Below are positions 37,670 through 49,848 of a stretch of 64,000 nt of DNA, piece after piece (position 1 is the stretch's first letter; each line of letters starts with the position of its first letter). The stretch comes from Ypsolopha sequella. Taxonomy: Eukaryota; Arthropoda; Insecta; Lepidoptera; Ypsolophidae. The stretch is from the NCBI GenBank assembly GCA_934047225.1, contig OW204005.1, forward strand, positions 20,716,396 through 20,780,395, in the 5' to 3' direction. The notes beneath the pieces were generated by a model. It ran no database searches and was not told the origin of the DNA. It worked only from the letters and a program-made list of their open reading frames with translations. The translations under genes were made by a program, and so were the position numbers.

Positions 37670-37985
37670 TATTATTAACTTTATTTTACATTTATTATTT
37701 GTTATTATAGAGGCTAAAGTAATACCATAATCTGCGGAAATTTCAAGTGTTATAGTTTTATTACGGTAAAAAAAAACGCCATAAAATTACGTTTCATGTA
37801 TGGGGCACTGTTTAATTTTTCATTTATACTTATTTTTATTAATTTTTGTTACAGTAGCAATAAAAATACAAATTCTGCGAAAATTTTAACAGTCTAGCTA
37901 TTACTGACACGCTGACAGACGGACGGACAGCGGAGGCTTAGTAACAGTGTTCCGTTTGGTATCCTTTGGAAACTCGACCCTAAGA
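37670..37985 (+). repeat. Lepidopteran repeat tail with gacagacggacggacagcgg
   Basis: The segment runs from an AT-rich part with tgttacagtagcaataaaaa to the acagacggacggacagcgga block and a diverged ttccgtttggtatccttt ending. It is a diverged relative of the repeat at 63740-64000. Confidence 0.5.
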
Positions 37986-38029
37986 AATATTTATTTGAAT
38001 TTCCTGACCCCAAATATGTATATTTAGAC

Positions 38030-38215
38030 ACCAAGTTTGTGATTCTAAGTGATTTAGAACTCGAGATATTAATAATATACTTATGATTTAAAATGACCGC
38101 CGTAAAATCCAAGATGGCCGACGGAGGTGTTGGTTCCTATCAAAAACTTAAAGCTATGTACCTAACTAGTATCTTGACAAAAATTTGTGCTTTTGTCCAG
38201 CGTGTCCACATCATC
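38030..38215. repeat. Inverted repeat, right copy, beside the PIN-like ORF
   Basis: Partner of 35965-36160. The block gaccgccgtaaaatccaaga and ggccgacggaggtgttggtt is conserved; the flanks are about 70 percent alike by eye. The 38216-39250 stretch beyond shows no gene. Confidence 0.6.
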
Positions 38216-39253
38216 AATTGAAACTGCCTCACTATTAGGGGGAAGTGAGATAATACACAGTATAAGGAAACTGTGGATAATAATAATAAATTAACGTAGC
38301 TGGTCTTTCAGCATGAGACTCGAACCTGGCCACCACGTCATATACTAGGTCTCTGGTTATCCTATCTCGGCTAAGGTCTCTGAGGGACCTACGTTTGGGA
38401 AACTTGAGAGAAGGCAAACACAGGAATACACAAGCAACACAAGCACTATTTATTAAGACTGTACATGAGCCTAGAGCATGAACAACGCCAGATTTTCGAG
38501 GATTCGTTTGAAGAAATTCGGATTCTCCTTGTATTGAAAAAAAATTTGATTTATTTAACTTTTATCTAGGGATTCTACTTATAAACGATGCGATGTACTA
38601 AGATTTATACTTTTGTTTTGACAAAAAAAAAGATTTCCACCCTCTTTTTTTTGGTTTTCAAACGTTCGTTTCAAGAACGCGGTTAAGAGATCAACTTGAT
38701 TTTTTTTTTCATAAAATAAGTAATAGAAATATGAAGGGATTGTGCTTAAATCCAATATTTTTTTTCCAACAATTTTTTTCAGTATCAGCTAAAACCACAC
38801 CAATTTATTGTTTCGCTGTGTGATCATTAGTATTACGCGTCCAAGAAAAAGAGGCCAATGAGCGAACATATAATCGCCCATCTATCAAAAGTAAATAAGG
38901 TCTTTCCCATTGGACTTATTGTGCTGGACGGGTAACTAAAAAAGTTGCTAGGGTAGGCCATCCTCTTAACTGCCGACCGATTGCGGTTATTTCATAACAC
39001 CGTGTCGATGACATGACCATTGCTTACATTGTTTATGGCTCGTCGTATTCTAACATCTGAAATAACCGAAACCGGTCGGGGGTTAAGTGTGAAATAAACT
39101 TGTGAAACAATTACAAGTGAATTCTAATCATGTTGTTATCCAAGTTTCACTAAGTGCCGACAATCGCAAGTATAAACCAGCAATATTTTGCCTAATTTCG
39201 GGTTATCTGGTATGGTTATTTATTAGTTCATGCATTAGTCTCAAGAATTTTGT

Positions 39254-39334
39254 ATATTTTGCATCTGCCTGATATATATAATATATATATATATATCATA
39301 TCATATATAGTATATCAGGCAGATGCAAAAATAT
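39254..39334. repeat. AT-rich hairpin
   Basis: Arms atattttgcatctgcctgat (39254) and its complement ending at 39334 flank a run of ta and at repeats. It lies about 45 bp before the tRNA-like sequence. Confidence 0.75.
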
Positions 39335-39377
39335 CAGTAGACAAGTATGATGGAAAAATTCACCGGTCCGGGTAGGA

Positions 39378-39450
39378 ACCTCGGTGGCACAATTGGTAGC
39401 GCACTTGTCTTGATAACAAGAGGTCGCAGGTTCGAATCCTGGCCCGGGGA
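39378..39450 (+). tRNA. tRNA-like sequence with UGA anticodon, probably a pseudo-tRNA or SINE head
   Basis: The 73 bases fold as a cloverleaf. The D arm is gcac/gcgc around aattggta, the anticodon stem cttgt/acaag has loop cttgata, and the T loop is ttcgaat. The anticodon would be TGA at 39411-39413, which reads serine codons. There is no long variable arm, as serine tRNAs need. The acceptor stem (acctcgg against cccgggg) has two mismatches and a wobble, and the D and T stems each have one mismatch. A functional gene is therefore unlikely, although the internal promoter boxes are good. Confidence 0.45.
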
Positions 39451-39701
39451 ATTTTTTCAAATTCTTGTCTTTGGGTTTGTTTCTGATTGATCTTTTCTAG
39501 TTATAATGCACTCTAATAATATTTAGAGTATTCATAGCGATGGATTTCGCAAAAATAAACATAATCTTATCTATTTTTTGTTTGAAAGTTCATTTCAAGG
39601 TTTTACATCTACGTATAAAATTTTATTTTTATTTTCAGTTTGATTATAAAAATTAAATCTTCAAAAACAGTTCGTTCTAAATGCCATCCATTTCCATGAT
39701 A

Positions 39702-39995
39702 AGATTGAATGAATGAATGAATGAATTAATGAATTGACACTTTATTGTACACAAAATACATATAAAAGAAAACAGAGTATTGTAAACATAATTTTGTACA
39801 AAGGCGGACTTATCACTTAAAGCGATTTCTTCCAGCCAACCTTTGGGTGGTGAAGAAAAAGTCACTAGAAAAGTAAAAATAGGAAGATAGACGTAATAGA
39901 TAGAGTAGAATTAATGAAAATCAATAAAGTGTAAATACAAATAACCTACCAAATTAAACTTAATTTTAATAGATATCATAGACTTACATAAACAG
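39702..39995 (-). mobile_element. 3' end of a retroposon, minus-strand copy
   Basis: Reverse complement of the family at 29344-29625, with the tail as gaatgaatgaatgaatga at its left edge. The match includes gcgatttcttccagccaacc and the acttacataaac end. The simple-repeat tail marks its 3' end. Confidence 0.6.
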
Positions 39996-40344
39996 CTGAC
40001 ACTTTTAAAAAATTAAATTAATATTGCTGTTATCTTAATGTTGTCTCATTCATAAACAAAAGAAATTACTTACATAATTTGGATTTGTCATTCCTAAAAA
40101 AATGCAAAAATGTAAGTACTAAAAATTGAATTTCCTTCAAATTTTCCGTAGAAAACAGCAATTTCATATGTAAAGACCTAATATTCATTATCTTATCATC
40201 TCGTTTGAACGTCGTTGATAGACAGAGGAGCCAATATTGCAGAATTGAACATATTTAATAATTGCACTATCATCTCATAGCCTAATATCATCAAAGCATT
40301 GAATTTTTTAAACGTTATTTATTGCAATTTTTTCATCCATGCAT

Positions 40345-40655
40345 CCATCAGCTTAGTTCGTCCACTGCTGGCGGTCATCCTGAACAAATTGTCCATACTC
40401 ACACACGCTGGGCAGGCGGGTTGGTGAGCGCGGTGTCGGAACCTTCGCACCAGTGACGCCGCTGCCCATCACCAGTCTGTTCCATATAAGGCCCGGCTAT
40501 TAGGGATGGATATACCGCCATCCATCGGTCCCAGGCATGGTGGGCCTCCTGGTATTTTGCCTGTGAGCTGTCTTCTTAGTCTCCCACGAATAACTTCGAG
40601 GGGGTCTCCAAGTAAGATGGTGGTACCTCCACAGTCGAGCCCGGCATCAGCTCTA
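40345..40655 (-). mobile_element. SINE-like repeat, minus-strand copy
   Basis: Reverse complement of 21831-22183, with a shortened tail region (ccatcagcttagttcgtcca). It starts at the gctctatcacctg edge near 40655. Confidence 0.6.
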
Positions 40656-41024
40656 TCACCTGTTTTCATTAAAACGGTAATACATACAATTATAAAATTT
40701 GGTCAGATAATTGGCTGGTTTTTACAAAACGGAGCAGTGTGACCTTTATGTAAAGAAAGGGGCGCGAACCGCAATGCAATGTCATGGATATAAGTAGTTA
40801 CTAAAAATAATAAATAATTTACGATGTATGTGTCATGATGATGAAGTGTGTAAATATTATTTTAGTAGGTAGGTAAGATATAATATTATTTAATCATGGT
40901 AATAAACAGCTGAATAATTAATTAATTACGCATTTAAGTATAGCACATCACAAAGTTTCCAAATTAGTTAAGATAATTAGACTGAACTGAAAATTTTAAA
41001 ATTTTGCTTTATTGGGATGGTTTT

Positions 41025-41170
41025 ATAGAGGTGCCGGCACCGCGCTCACCAACCCGCCTGCCCAGTGTGTGTTAGTATGGGCAATTCTTCCAGGATGACC
41101 GCCGGGAGTGGCAAAGTCCTGGAAAGGCTTATGTCTAGCAGTGGATGAACCAGGCTGATGGATGAGGGAT
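41025..41170 (+). mobile_element. SINE-like repeat, 5'-truncated copy
   Basis: Only the 3' part is present, from gccggcaccgcgctcaccaa to the gtctagcagtggatgaacca tail with ggctgatggatg. Truncation at the 5' end is typical of retroposition. Confidence 0.6.
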
Positions 41171-41459
41171 GATTCTGAAACAACATTCAAATGCTCCCTA
41201 CACACTCCCGCAGGACATCTCCTCCCGTCGAGTACTCCCCATCTTCAAAATATCACGTTCACGGACTTGTTTTGTGGAAAGATTTGAGAACTATCTTGGT
41301 CAATTTCTCTATAACCTAGCTAGTAAATAACCATGACGCTATCTACTCTTTAAAAATTAGTTAAATTAAGTTAAAAATAAACTAGTACCCTGGCTTAAGT
41401 CTCTAAGATATGAGGAAACAGAGAGACTCCTTTTAAATGCTAAATGTAAAATTTAGTAA

Positions 41460-42075
41460 ACACTTGTTGTTTAATGTTTTTCATAACATTTTTGATAGAC
41501 ACACACACACACACACTACACATACTCCCTAGTAGTAAATACACGGATCCCAAGTCCTTGGTCGTAGAGCTGGAAAACACACACACTTACATACACACCC
41601 TTGTTCGCGGGACAAATGTTGTGCGGACTTGTACCAAAATCCTCATTGTGCGGTCCTACCTTTCCCGTTGACTTAGGCGAGTGTATTTGCTTACACGATG
41701 TACGGCTGTCTTTTTCTAGCATGAACATCTAACAGAATTTCGTTAACACTCTCTGGAGACGGAGATAGAAGCAATCAAAGTTCTTGTCAAAAATACGGCT
41801 TGTGCGGTCCTAAAATATTGTGCGGGCCGTCCGCTTAACAAGGGTTTTGCAGACATTAATACACAGAGTCCGCACTTTAGTGGGTTAACGTACGAAATAA
41901 CACAACGTCCGTACGTTGATGGTTTTGTGAACGAAATTACACAGCGACCGCATTTTGATGACATACCGTACTAAATTATACGCTCCGTCCGCACTTTAGT
42001 GGTCTTATGTACGGAATAACACACCGTTCGCACTATAATGGTTTAGTATACGAAATTACACTCCTCGACCACCCT
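41460..42075 (+). mobile_element. Left part of a 'gtgcggtcc' element interrupted by RTE
   Basis: It includes a (CA)n run near 41501, the motif tgcggtcct three times or in close variants, and five loose tandem units of about 40 bp at 41875-42062. The units contain acgaaataacacaacgtccg or variants followed by cactttagtgg. Sequence near 41595-41670 aligns in reverse complement with 45785-45890, so the two ends of the element may be inverted repeats. I know no family with this pattern. Confidence 0.45.
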
Positions 42076-42311
42076 TGGACTGGCCATATTTGTCGCCGAC
42101 ATGATAACCGTTGGGGCCGAAAGGCATTGGAATGGAGACCACGTACAGCAAAGTGTAGCGTAGGCCGCCCTCGTGCCCGCTGGACTGACGATCTGAAGGA
42201 CGTTGCGGGTAGCAGCTGGATGAGGATGACTGAGGACCGCCAAGAGTGGCGTAATATTGGGGAGGCCTATGTCCAGCAGTGGACGAATACGGGCTGATGG
42301 ATGGATGGAGG
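42076..42311 (+). pseudogene. 3' end of an RTE LINE
   Basis: The translation WTGHICRRHDNRWGRKALEW, then RARWTDDLKDVAG and EAYVQQWTNTG, is the C-terminus of insect RTE reverse transcriptases. The tail ends gctgatggatggatgg. It is nearly identical to 45026-45260 of the longer copy; only the 3' end was inserted or retained. Confidence 0.75.
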
Positions 42312-42419
42312 TGCCTTTTGTTGATATAGCCTAATTCATACTATCCCAGCTATTTTTCAAAAGTTTTCCTAAGGATTAATTTTTAAATTTGCCGCGCTTT
42401 GTTGTGACAGGTTTCCTTG

Positions 42420-45262
42420 GCCAGACTAGTAATTGACTCGTGTTGGGCGTGTTGGGTCGCGGTAACGGTGGGGCAGGGGGTGCTAAGAATCTCTGGTCGA
42501 ATGGTCACCAACACCGGCGACTCTTTTTGGCGACGTATAATGCACGGACGTGACGGGAGGACAGACATCTCGCTGAGCTGAAGTCAGAGTTAGTTAGAAT
42601 AAACTGGCCTATTCTGGGGCTTTTGGAAGTCAGGACACCTGCTCTGCTATCGAGAGGGCGATCAATTGACTGTCGGTGGAGTTGGCATGCTGGTCAACAA
42701 AGACCTCACTAGCAACTTGTTAGAAATCGGCAGTGTCTCCTCTCTGGTGGCATATCTTGTTCTCAGACTTAACAAGAGATATTCTCTTAAAGTCATCCAA
42801 GTGTATGCCCCTACGTCGAGAGACCCCGATGGTGATGTCGAGGCCATATATGATGACATTACTAAGGCCAAAAATAAAACCACCAAGACACATCATACTG
42901 TTGTTTTGGGGGATTTCAACGCCAAAGTGGGGGTTCAGGAATGTGGTGAATCGGTAATCGGACCGCACGGCTATGGCTGTAGAAACCCTAGGAGTCAGAT
43001 GCTGGTTAGCTTCCTTGAAAGCCAGGGGCTCTATTTAATAAATTCATTCTTCAAAAAGAAGCCCCAAAGGAAGTGGACCTGGCGAAGCCCCGATGGTAAG
43101 ACAAAAAATTAGATAGACTTCATCATGACGAATCAAAAGCACATATTCCAAGATGTCTCTGTGATCAATAGGTTTAGTACCAGTAGCTTTCACCAACTTG
43201 TCCGAAGCATCTTGAATATCGACTTACAGCTGGAGAGAAACCGTCTGATAAAGTTTACGCTCCGTCCTTCTCTGCGCTCCGTCCTTCTCTGATCCGAGAA
43301 ATTCCAAATGGAACTTCAGAACAGATTTGCCTTGTTGGAAACCACTGAAGACGTCAACCAGCTTGCTAACAATTTCACGAATGTCGTGCGCGAATAAGGC
43401 AGGGCTTATTTTAAGCCGGAGCGAAATATACTCCTTATAAGGTTTCAAGCGGAACTTTGGACTTGATGAGGCAAAGACGGGAAATGTCTTCAGATTCGGC
43501 AGATTACCCCCTTCTTAATAAGCGCGTTAAAAGGCAAATTCGTTTTGACCTGCGCCGACATAACACTTGCATAGTAAAGCAGCAATTCATCGAAACAATG
43601 ACTCAAAAGTTTTTGCCCAGTTGTTGGGGAGGATTAATCTGACGAAGCTGAAGACATCGGACAGTAGAACTGTTACCTCTAGGCCAGAAATCCTCACTGA
43701 AATCGAGAATTTCTATGGGCTCCTATATCCTTAACACGCTCCCAAGCTAACTGCCCGCGATCAGGACGACAAACGTGCACCTTTGATCCACCAATACACC
43801 GATGAACTCCCGGACGTCAAAATGGGCGAGATTAGGATAGCTCTTGAGCAGCTAAAAATAACAAGGTGCCGGGCGAAGATGGCATCACAACCGAACTCCT
43901 GAAAGCTGGAGGTTACCCTCAGACAGCTACAGGACCTCTTTAATGCCGTCATTCGCACCGGAACTACGCCAAAGGAGTGGAGCAGGAGCCTGGAATTTTT
44001 TTTCTTCAAGAAAGGGGACAAAATGCTACTGAAAAACTATAGGCCAATTGCGCTCCTGAGCCACACCTACAAGCTTTTCTCAAGAGTTATCACAAATCGT
44101 CTCGCCCATCGATTCGACGACTTCCAACCTCCAGAGCAGGCTAGGTTCCGTGGATCACATTCACACGCTAAGGCAGATCATACAGAAAACACATGAGTAT
44201 AATCAGCTTTTATGTCTAGCTTTTGTGGACTATGAGAAAGCCTTCGACTCCATTGAAACTTGGTCTGTTCTGCAGTTCTTGCAGCGATGCCAAGTTGACT
44301 GGCGTTACGTGGAGATGCTGAAATGTCTGTATGACTCCGTTTTCATGTCCGTCCAAGTACAAGATGTACTAACAAGACCGATACGCCTTGAGCGCCGCAT
44401 GAGACAGGGGGATGTTATTTCCCCAAAGCTGTTTACCGCCGCGCTGGAGGACGTCTTTAAAACACTGAACTGGCATGGTCGAGGCATAAATTTGAACGGA
44501 GAGTACATTACACATCTTTGCTTTGCCGATAACATCTTCATAATGGCGGAATCGCTGCAAGAACTGGAGGAAATGATGCGCAGCCTAAGTGATTCTTCCA
44601 GACGAGTGGGCCTGCGAATGAACTTGGATAAGACTAAGGTCATGTTCAACTGTCATGTCATCCAAAGGCCTATAACCGTCGACAATGTCAGCATCGAAAT
44701 TGTTCAAAAATATGTTTACCTGGGTCAAGCTATCCAGCTGTGAATAAACAACTTCGACTCCGAGGCTGACAGAAGAATATGCTTGGGGTAGGCAGCATTC
44801 GAAAAGTTGCGTCACATATTTACGTCAGTGCGTCCCTCCAGTGATGACGTACGACGCTGAGATGTCGTTTTTTTACCAAAGGCTTGATCCGCCGATTTAA
44901 GGTCGCTCAACGAGCTATGGAGCGGGCTATGCATGGAATATCTCTGATGGATAAAATCTGAAACGAAGATATCCGTCAGAGATCGAAGGTGACCGACACA
45001 GCCTGCCAAATCAGTAAGTTGAAGTGGCAGTGGACTGGCCATATTTGTCGCCGACGTGATAACCGTTGGAGCCGTAAGGCATTGGAATGGAGACCACGTA
45101 CAGCAAAGCGCAGCGTAGGCCACCCTCGTGCCCGCTGGACTGACGATCTGAAGGACGTTGCGGGTGGCGGCTGGATGAGGATGATTGAGGACCGCCAAGA
45201 GTGGCGTAATATTGGGGAGGCTTATGTCCAGCATTGAAAGAATACGGGTTGATGGATGGGCT
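42420..45262 (+). pseudogene. Degenerate RTE LINE
   Basis: Endonuclease remains include GGVGMLV, IQVYAPTS, VVLGDFNAKVG and KKKPQRKWTWRSPDG, followed by a TAG where Glu is expected. Reverse transcriptase remains are in 44150-44743: FVDYEKAFDSI, MRQGDVISP and CFADNIFIM, where the second catalytic Asp is Asn. The C-terminal WQWTGHICRRRDNRW part is in 44989-45237. At least three frames are needed to follow the protein, so it is dead. It lies within the 'gtgcggtcc' element, whose right part resumes after it. Confidence 0.75.
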
Positions 45263-46559
45263 TGCGTTTGCAAGGAAAACCAAAAAATAATACGAATTTA
45301 ACAAAAAGGGTTATCGAACTTTGATACTGAACACTTACCGACTATCCAGAATGAATTTGGGTAAAAAATAAACTTACATTTAGGTGCTTACCTTACCTCA
45401 GACTTGTTTCTTACTCACCAAGAAGTAGGGTGAATTCAATTTATGTATAAAGTGCGGTCCTATTTGAAATTTCGCATTGTAAGATGATTACTTTAACTCA
45501 CATTTGTTTTTTTACACACAAGGAGGTAAGGTTGGTTCGTTATTTGTATAAAGTGCGGTCCTACTTTGACGTCCGCATTTTATCATTTTCGTACAAAGTT
45601 ATACATTTTTTGGACTGGTGGCGCCACGTGGTGGTTACACACTAGAACTATATTTTTGCATGTGTTAACTCAAATTGACAGAAATACTGGTTGTGCGCCA
45701 CCCAATTGAAATTCTCCCAGATTTCACCAGTCGACCAATCAGAGCACAAGGATTCCATAGCTATATTTAAAGCTCTACCAAAATATTATGCGGACGTCCG
45801 CATAATCAGAAAGACCGCACAACGAGGATTTTTGACAAGGTAAAGACCGCACAATACTCTAGCCGCAAAGACACCCCTATTCCTACACACACACTCTCAT
45901 TCTCATCCTCACTCTTCACACAGGCCCACCCTCTCATATTATAAGTTAAGCTGCTTGCTCTTTTTGTTTATTTTTTGTATTCTCTTTTTATTTTTTTTTA
46001 CGTAAAAACTCTGTAGGTGAAGAGCTTGGCGCTTATAGCACCGGTACATACACCCTTGTAGGCGTCAACGTAATCCTATTATATTATTTTTAGATAAATA
46101 AAAGCACATTCTATTTTAGGATTGGATATAGATATCGTACAAAGGATTTTGATTATTCTGTAAATTGGGAGGGGTTGTAAGGGTTCAGTTGAACCCTTCT
46201 AGCGTTTTTTTTTCAGGAGAAGCTGTTTTATTTATAACGATTAAAATTAAAACTTAAAGATTTACGCGAAATAAAACGCAATTCCTTCAAATTTTGGGCT
46301 GCCAAAGGTAGAATGCCAAAAATATATGTGGAACGGAACGCAACGACTGCCAGCACCCACCCGGCGCCCGTTTTGTAGGTTGTAATAATAATGGTACGTT
46401 AAAACTGTCCAAAATATTATATTCTATTCAGTTTCTAAAAAAAAAAAACAAGTAGGTATGTTCCTAACAATTCCTTTGCAAAGATAAATAAGCAGCCTTC
46501 AAATGAGATAAGGGGGTGTTAAAAAGTTACCTCTATTTTCACAGAAGCGTTTATTGTAG
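45263..46559. other. Right part of the 'gtgcggtcc' element and upstream DNA of GMC gene 2
   Basis: Two copies of ataaagtgcggtcctattt or close variants lie near 45450 and 45550. The segment 45785-45890 is the inverted counterpart of 41595-41670. No coding sequence was seen. The last 200 bp probably hold the first intron or promoter of the GMC paralogue: ttcacagaagcgtttattgtag matches text before the first coding exon of gene 1. Confidence 0.45.
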
Positions 46560-46571
46560 GCGTAATTTAAC

Positions 46572-47063
<492 letters not shown>

Positions 47064-47126
47064 TGAATTCACTTTTTTCTGTGTCAACTGATTTCACAAA
47101 ATATTTGTAATCTGCGTCAAATTTTT

Positions 47127-47202
47127 CTCATTGCATCGACGAAATTTATACATAGAAACAAACCGGATTGTTTCTATGCATAAATTTCGTCGATGCAATG
47201 AG
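47127..47202. repeat. Hairpin with 35-bp arms in the GMC-2 intron
   Basis: Arms at 47127-47161 and 47168-47202, six-base loop, one mismatch. It begins ctcattgcatcgacgaaatt. It is close to donor 47025 and may be a tiny MITE or a repair scar. Confidence 0.8.
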
Positions 47203-47412
47203 CGGTTTTCCAGACTGACCCTGATCAAGCTTTCAGAGGTGAACATAGATGGCGTTACCCTGCTTACAAGTGTCAAAAATCAAAGATTATTTTTTAATCT
47301 GTGGGCAGCAATATTTTGTGGGCTAAAAAATGTCAAGTCAAGTGTCAAATCCAACAACACATTTCAACAAAAATGTTCTTATTTTGTTGTGTGTATAATA
47401 ATGTATATATGG

Positions 47413-48089
47413 TGTTCAGAATAAAATGTATATTTCGGAACGTATCCATCAATGGTCTATATATTTTGTCTATGGACTTGGAGCTGTCAAAAAACGAGGG
47501 ACGTGGACATTTGATATAGATCGCGGACGATTTTATAAAATGTATAAAGGATAAGGGAAATCGGTGCGGACATCGTAAGAAACAGTATTCAGTCAAGGGC
47601 GGACGATATTTTGGTGTGAAGACCATTTTGAGTGAATTTCCTGTGTGTGTGTGACATAACCTGTGTCCACGCGGCTTCCGACAAGTGGACTTGTCCATTA
47701 TCATTTCTTCTGGGTTCGGATGCATCCCGGGGTAGGAGGGTCGTGTTTAGATTCATCGTGGAGGTGAGCAGCGTGTCACAGCACCGGAGCGCCTTGGAGT
47801 CATCGTGAAAGGAATTTGCGAGGACTACCTGATGAGGTCATCATGCAATAGTCTGGTAGGACATTTTATATTATATATTGTAGAATATAAGATACTTGTA
47901 GACTATAAATCTGGGACAGCTTATGGGCCCCTGTTCCATCTGCAAGTATCGCCCTTTAGCATACAATTAGTGGTGTCTGAGCGTGGTTATGGAATCCTCG
48001 CACCAGTGACGCCGATGCCCGTCACTAGTCAGTATTACCATTTTTTGTAAGCTACAATTTGTGGTAGCAACGAGCGTTTTTATCAATCA
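47413..48089 (+). repeat. 5' LTR of the BEL/Pao element
   Basis: Begins TGTTCAGAATAAAATG and ends ATCAATCA. It differs from the 3' LTR at about three positions that I could see. A possible primer-binding site, tggtagctagtccgtgg, begins at 48095. Confidence 0.85.
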
Positions 48090-49848
48090 ATCTTTGGTAG
48101 CTAGTCCGTGGTTAATCTACCTTTGGTTTATATACATATAAACAGCGGAACTGGGCGGCCCCAGTGTCATTGAACTTTTAACATAACTAGGTTATTTACA
48201 TGGTTGTATTATTGATATGTTATTGATGTAGCAATTACAAATTGGATTTGTTTAGTGCTTTGAGTAGATAATTGATTACCGGAGGGTACCACATTGATGT
48301 GGTTCAGTAATATCAGTATAAATTGTTAATTTAGTACATATCAAGTGTTCTTGTATTACAATAACATAATCATATAACGGTTTATATTATAGATTTGGAA
48401 ATCAACTTGTTAGCTAATATACGGTTATCTTGGCTTGAATTTATGTACTTACAAGTATGTATACAGTTGCATAGTGGAATGTGCATTCGGGTTTGTGTGT
48501 ATTGTATACACCAAATATAATTTACATTTGATAATTAAATTATAGAATTAGGTAGGAACCTATTTGTTTGTTTTGTATTGACGGGGCAGTACATACATTG
48601 TGATTGGGAATTAAATTTACTAATTCAATTCTAGTTATAGATAGGGTATCTATTGAGCACTGCTTCTGTATTTTGTGCCTTGTCAGGGTGTTTGCTAAAT
48701 AGTTTTTATTTATACATTTCCCGGTTTGTTGCGGCATGATGTCCAAGTCTTACAAGGCTGCGTTGGCGAAAGAGCTCCGTTGGTTTACAACCGTCCAGGG
48801 ATTGCTTTCTCGTTCGGATCGCGACAATGCAATCCTGGAGAGAGCCGAGCGGATGCATCAGCGGCTGGCTGACGCAGAGGCGGCTGTGGCAGCACTGCAG
48901 GAAAGTGACGGGCCTATGGATAGGTATGTTACTGATTTAGCCCAGATAAAAGGGATTTATGATGCTTTAACAGAGGCGGCCTCCATGATCAAAAAGCGGC
49001 AATCGGGCAGCCCGGTTGTTAGCACACCTAGACCAATAGATGGCGCCACTGGTAAGACGCTGGTTATAACGTCGAATAATGTTGCTGATATAAAGAGGCA
49101 AAATTCAGGAGGTCCTGTAGTTGTCACGCCTCAACCGGTAGATGGCGTGTCTGGTAGTTTGGTTAGTTTAGAACTAAATAAATTCAATGGGAAAATGGAA
49201 GAATGGGTTTCATATAGGAATATGTTTACGTCATTAATAAATTCTAGGGTAGGTTTATCAAAGGGGCAAAAGATGGCATATTTGATGTCAACATTGGAGG
49301 GCGAAGCAAGGTCGCTCATCCAGCACCTCAGGGTAGAGGATGATCATTATGATACAGCGTGGGGCTTATTAAATGATAGGTATCAGAACATGCGCTTACT
49401 GGCGGATGCGCATGCGTCTCAATTGTTGACGTTACCTAGGGTAACCGACCGGGCTCAATAATAATAATAATAAAAATTCTTTATTGCACTTATAAACATA
49501 GTACACAAGGCGAACTTAATGCTAATTAGCATTATCTTCCAGTTTACCTTTGGTGATGTGGATAAATTAGGGTAGTGCCGGAAAAGATGATAAAATGATA
49601 ATTAAATAGGTACAAGCTTATAAGTTTAGTAACTAAATATTAAATAGTAAAAAGTTTACACAATATTAAAAACCATTACTTACTAAGCAGTATCAATAGT
49701 ATATAGAGGTATATATTAAAAATATATAAAATATAAAATAGATATATATTTCTATACAATAAATACACATATACATACATATTAATATATAGATACACAT
49801 TTAAGACAAGACTCTAAACTCGTGCAAAAGAAGAAACAAAAAACCCGA

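Noticed and set aside
47345..47725. 126-codon minus-strand ORF, repeated at 56426-56773
   Set aside because: It lies inside the LTRs, antisense to the element; the repetition is simply the two LTRs.
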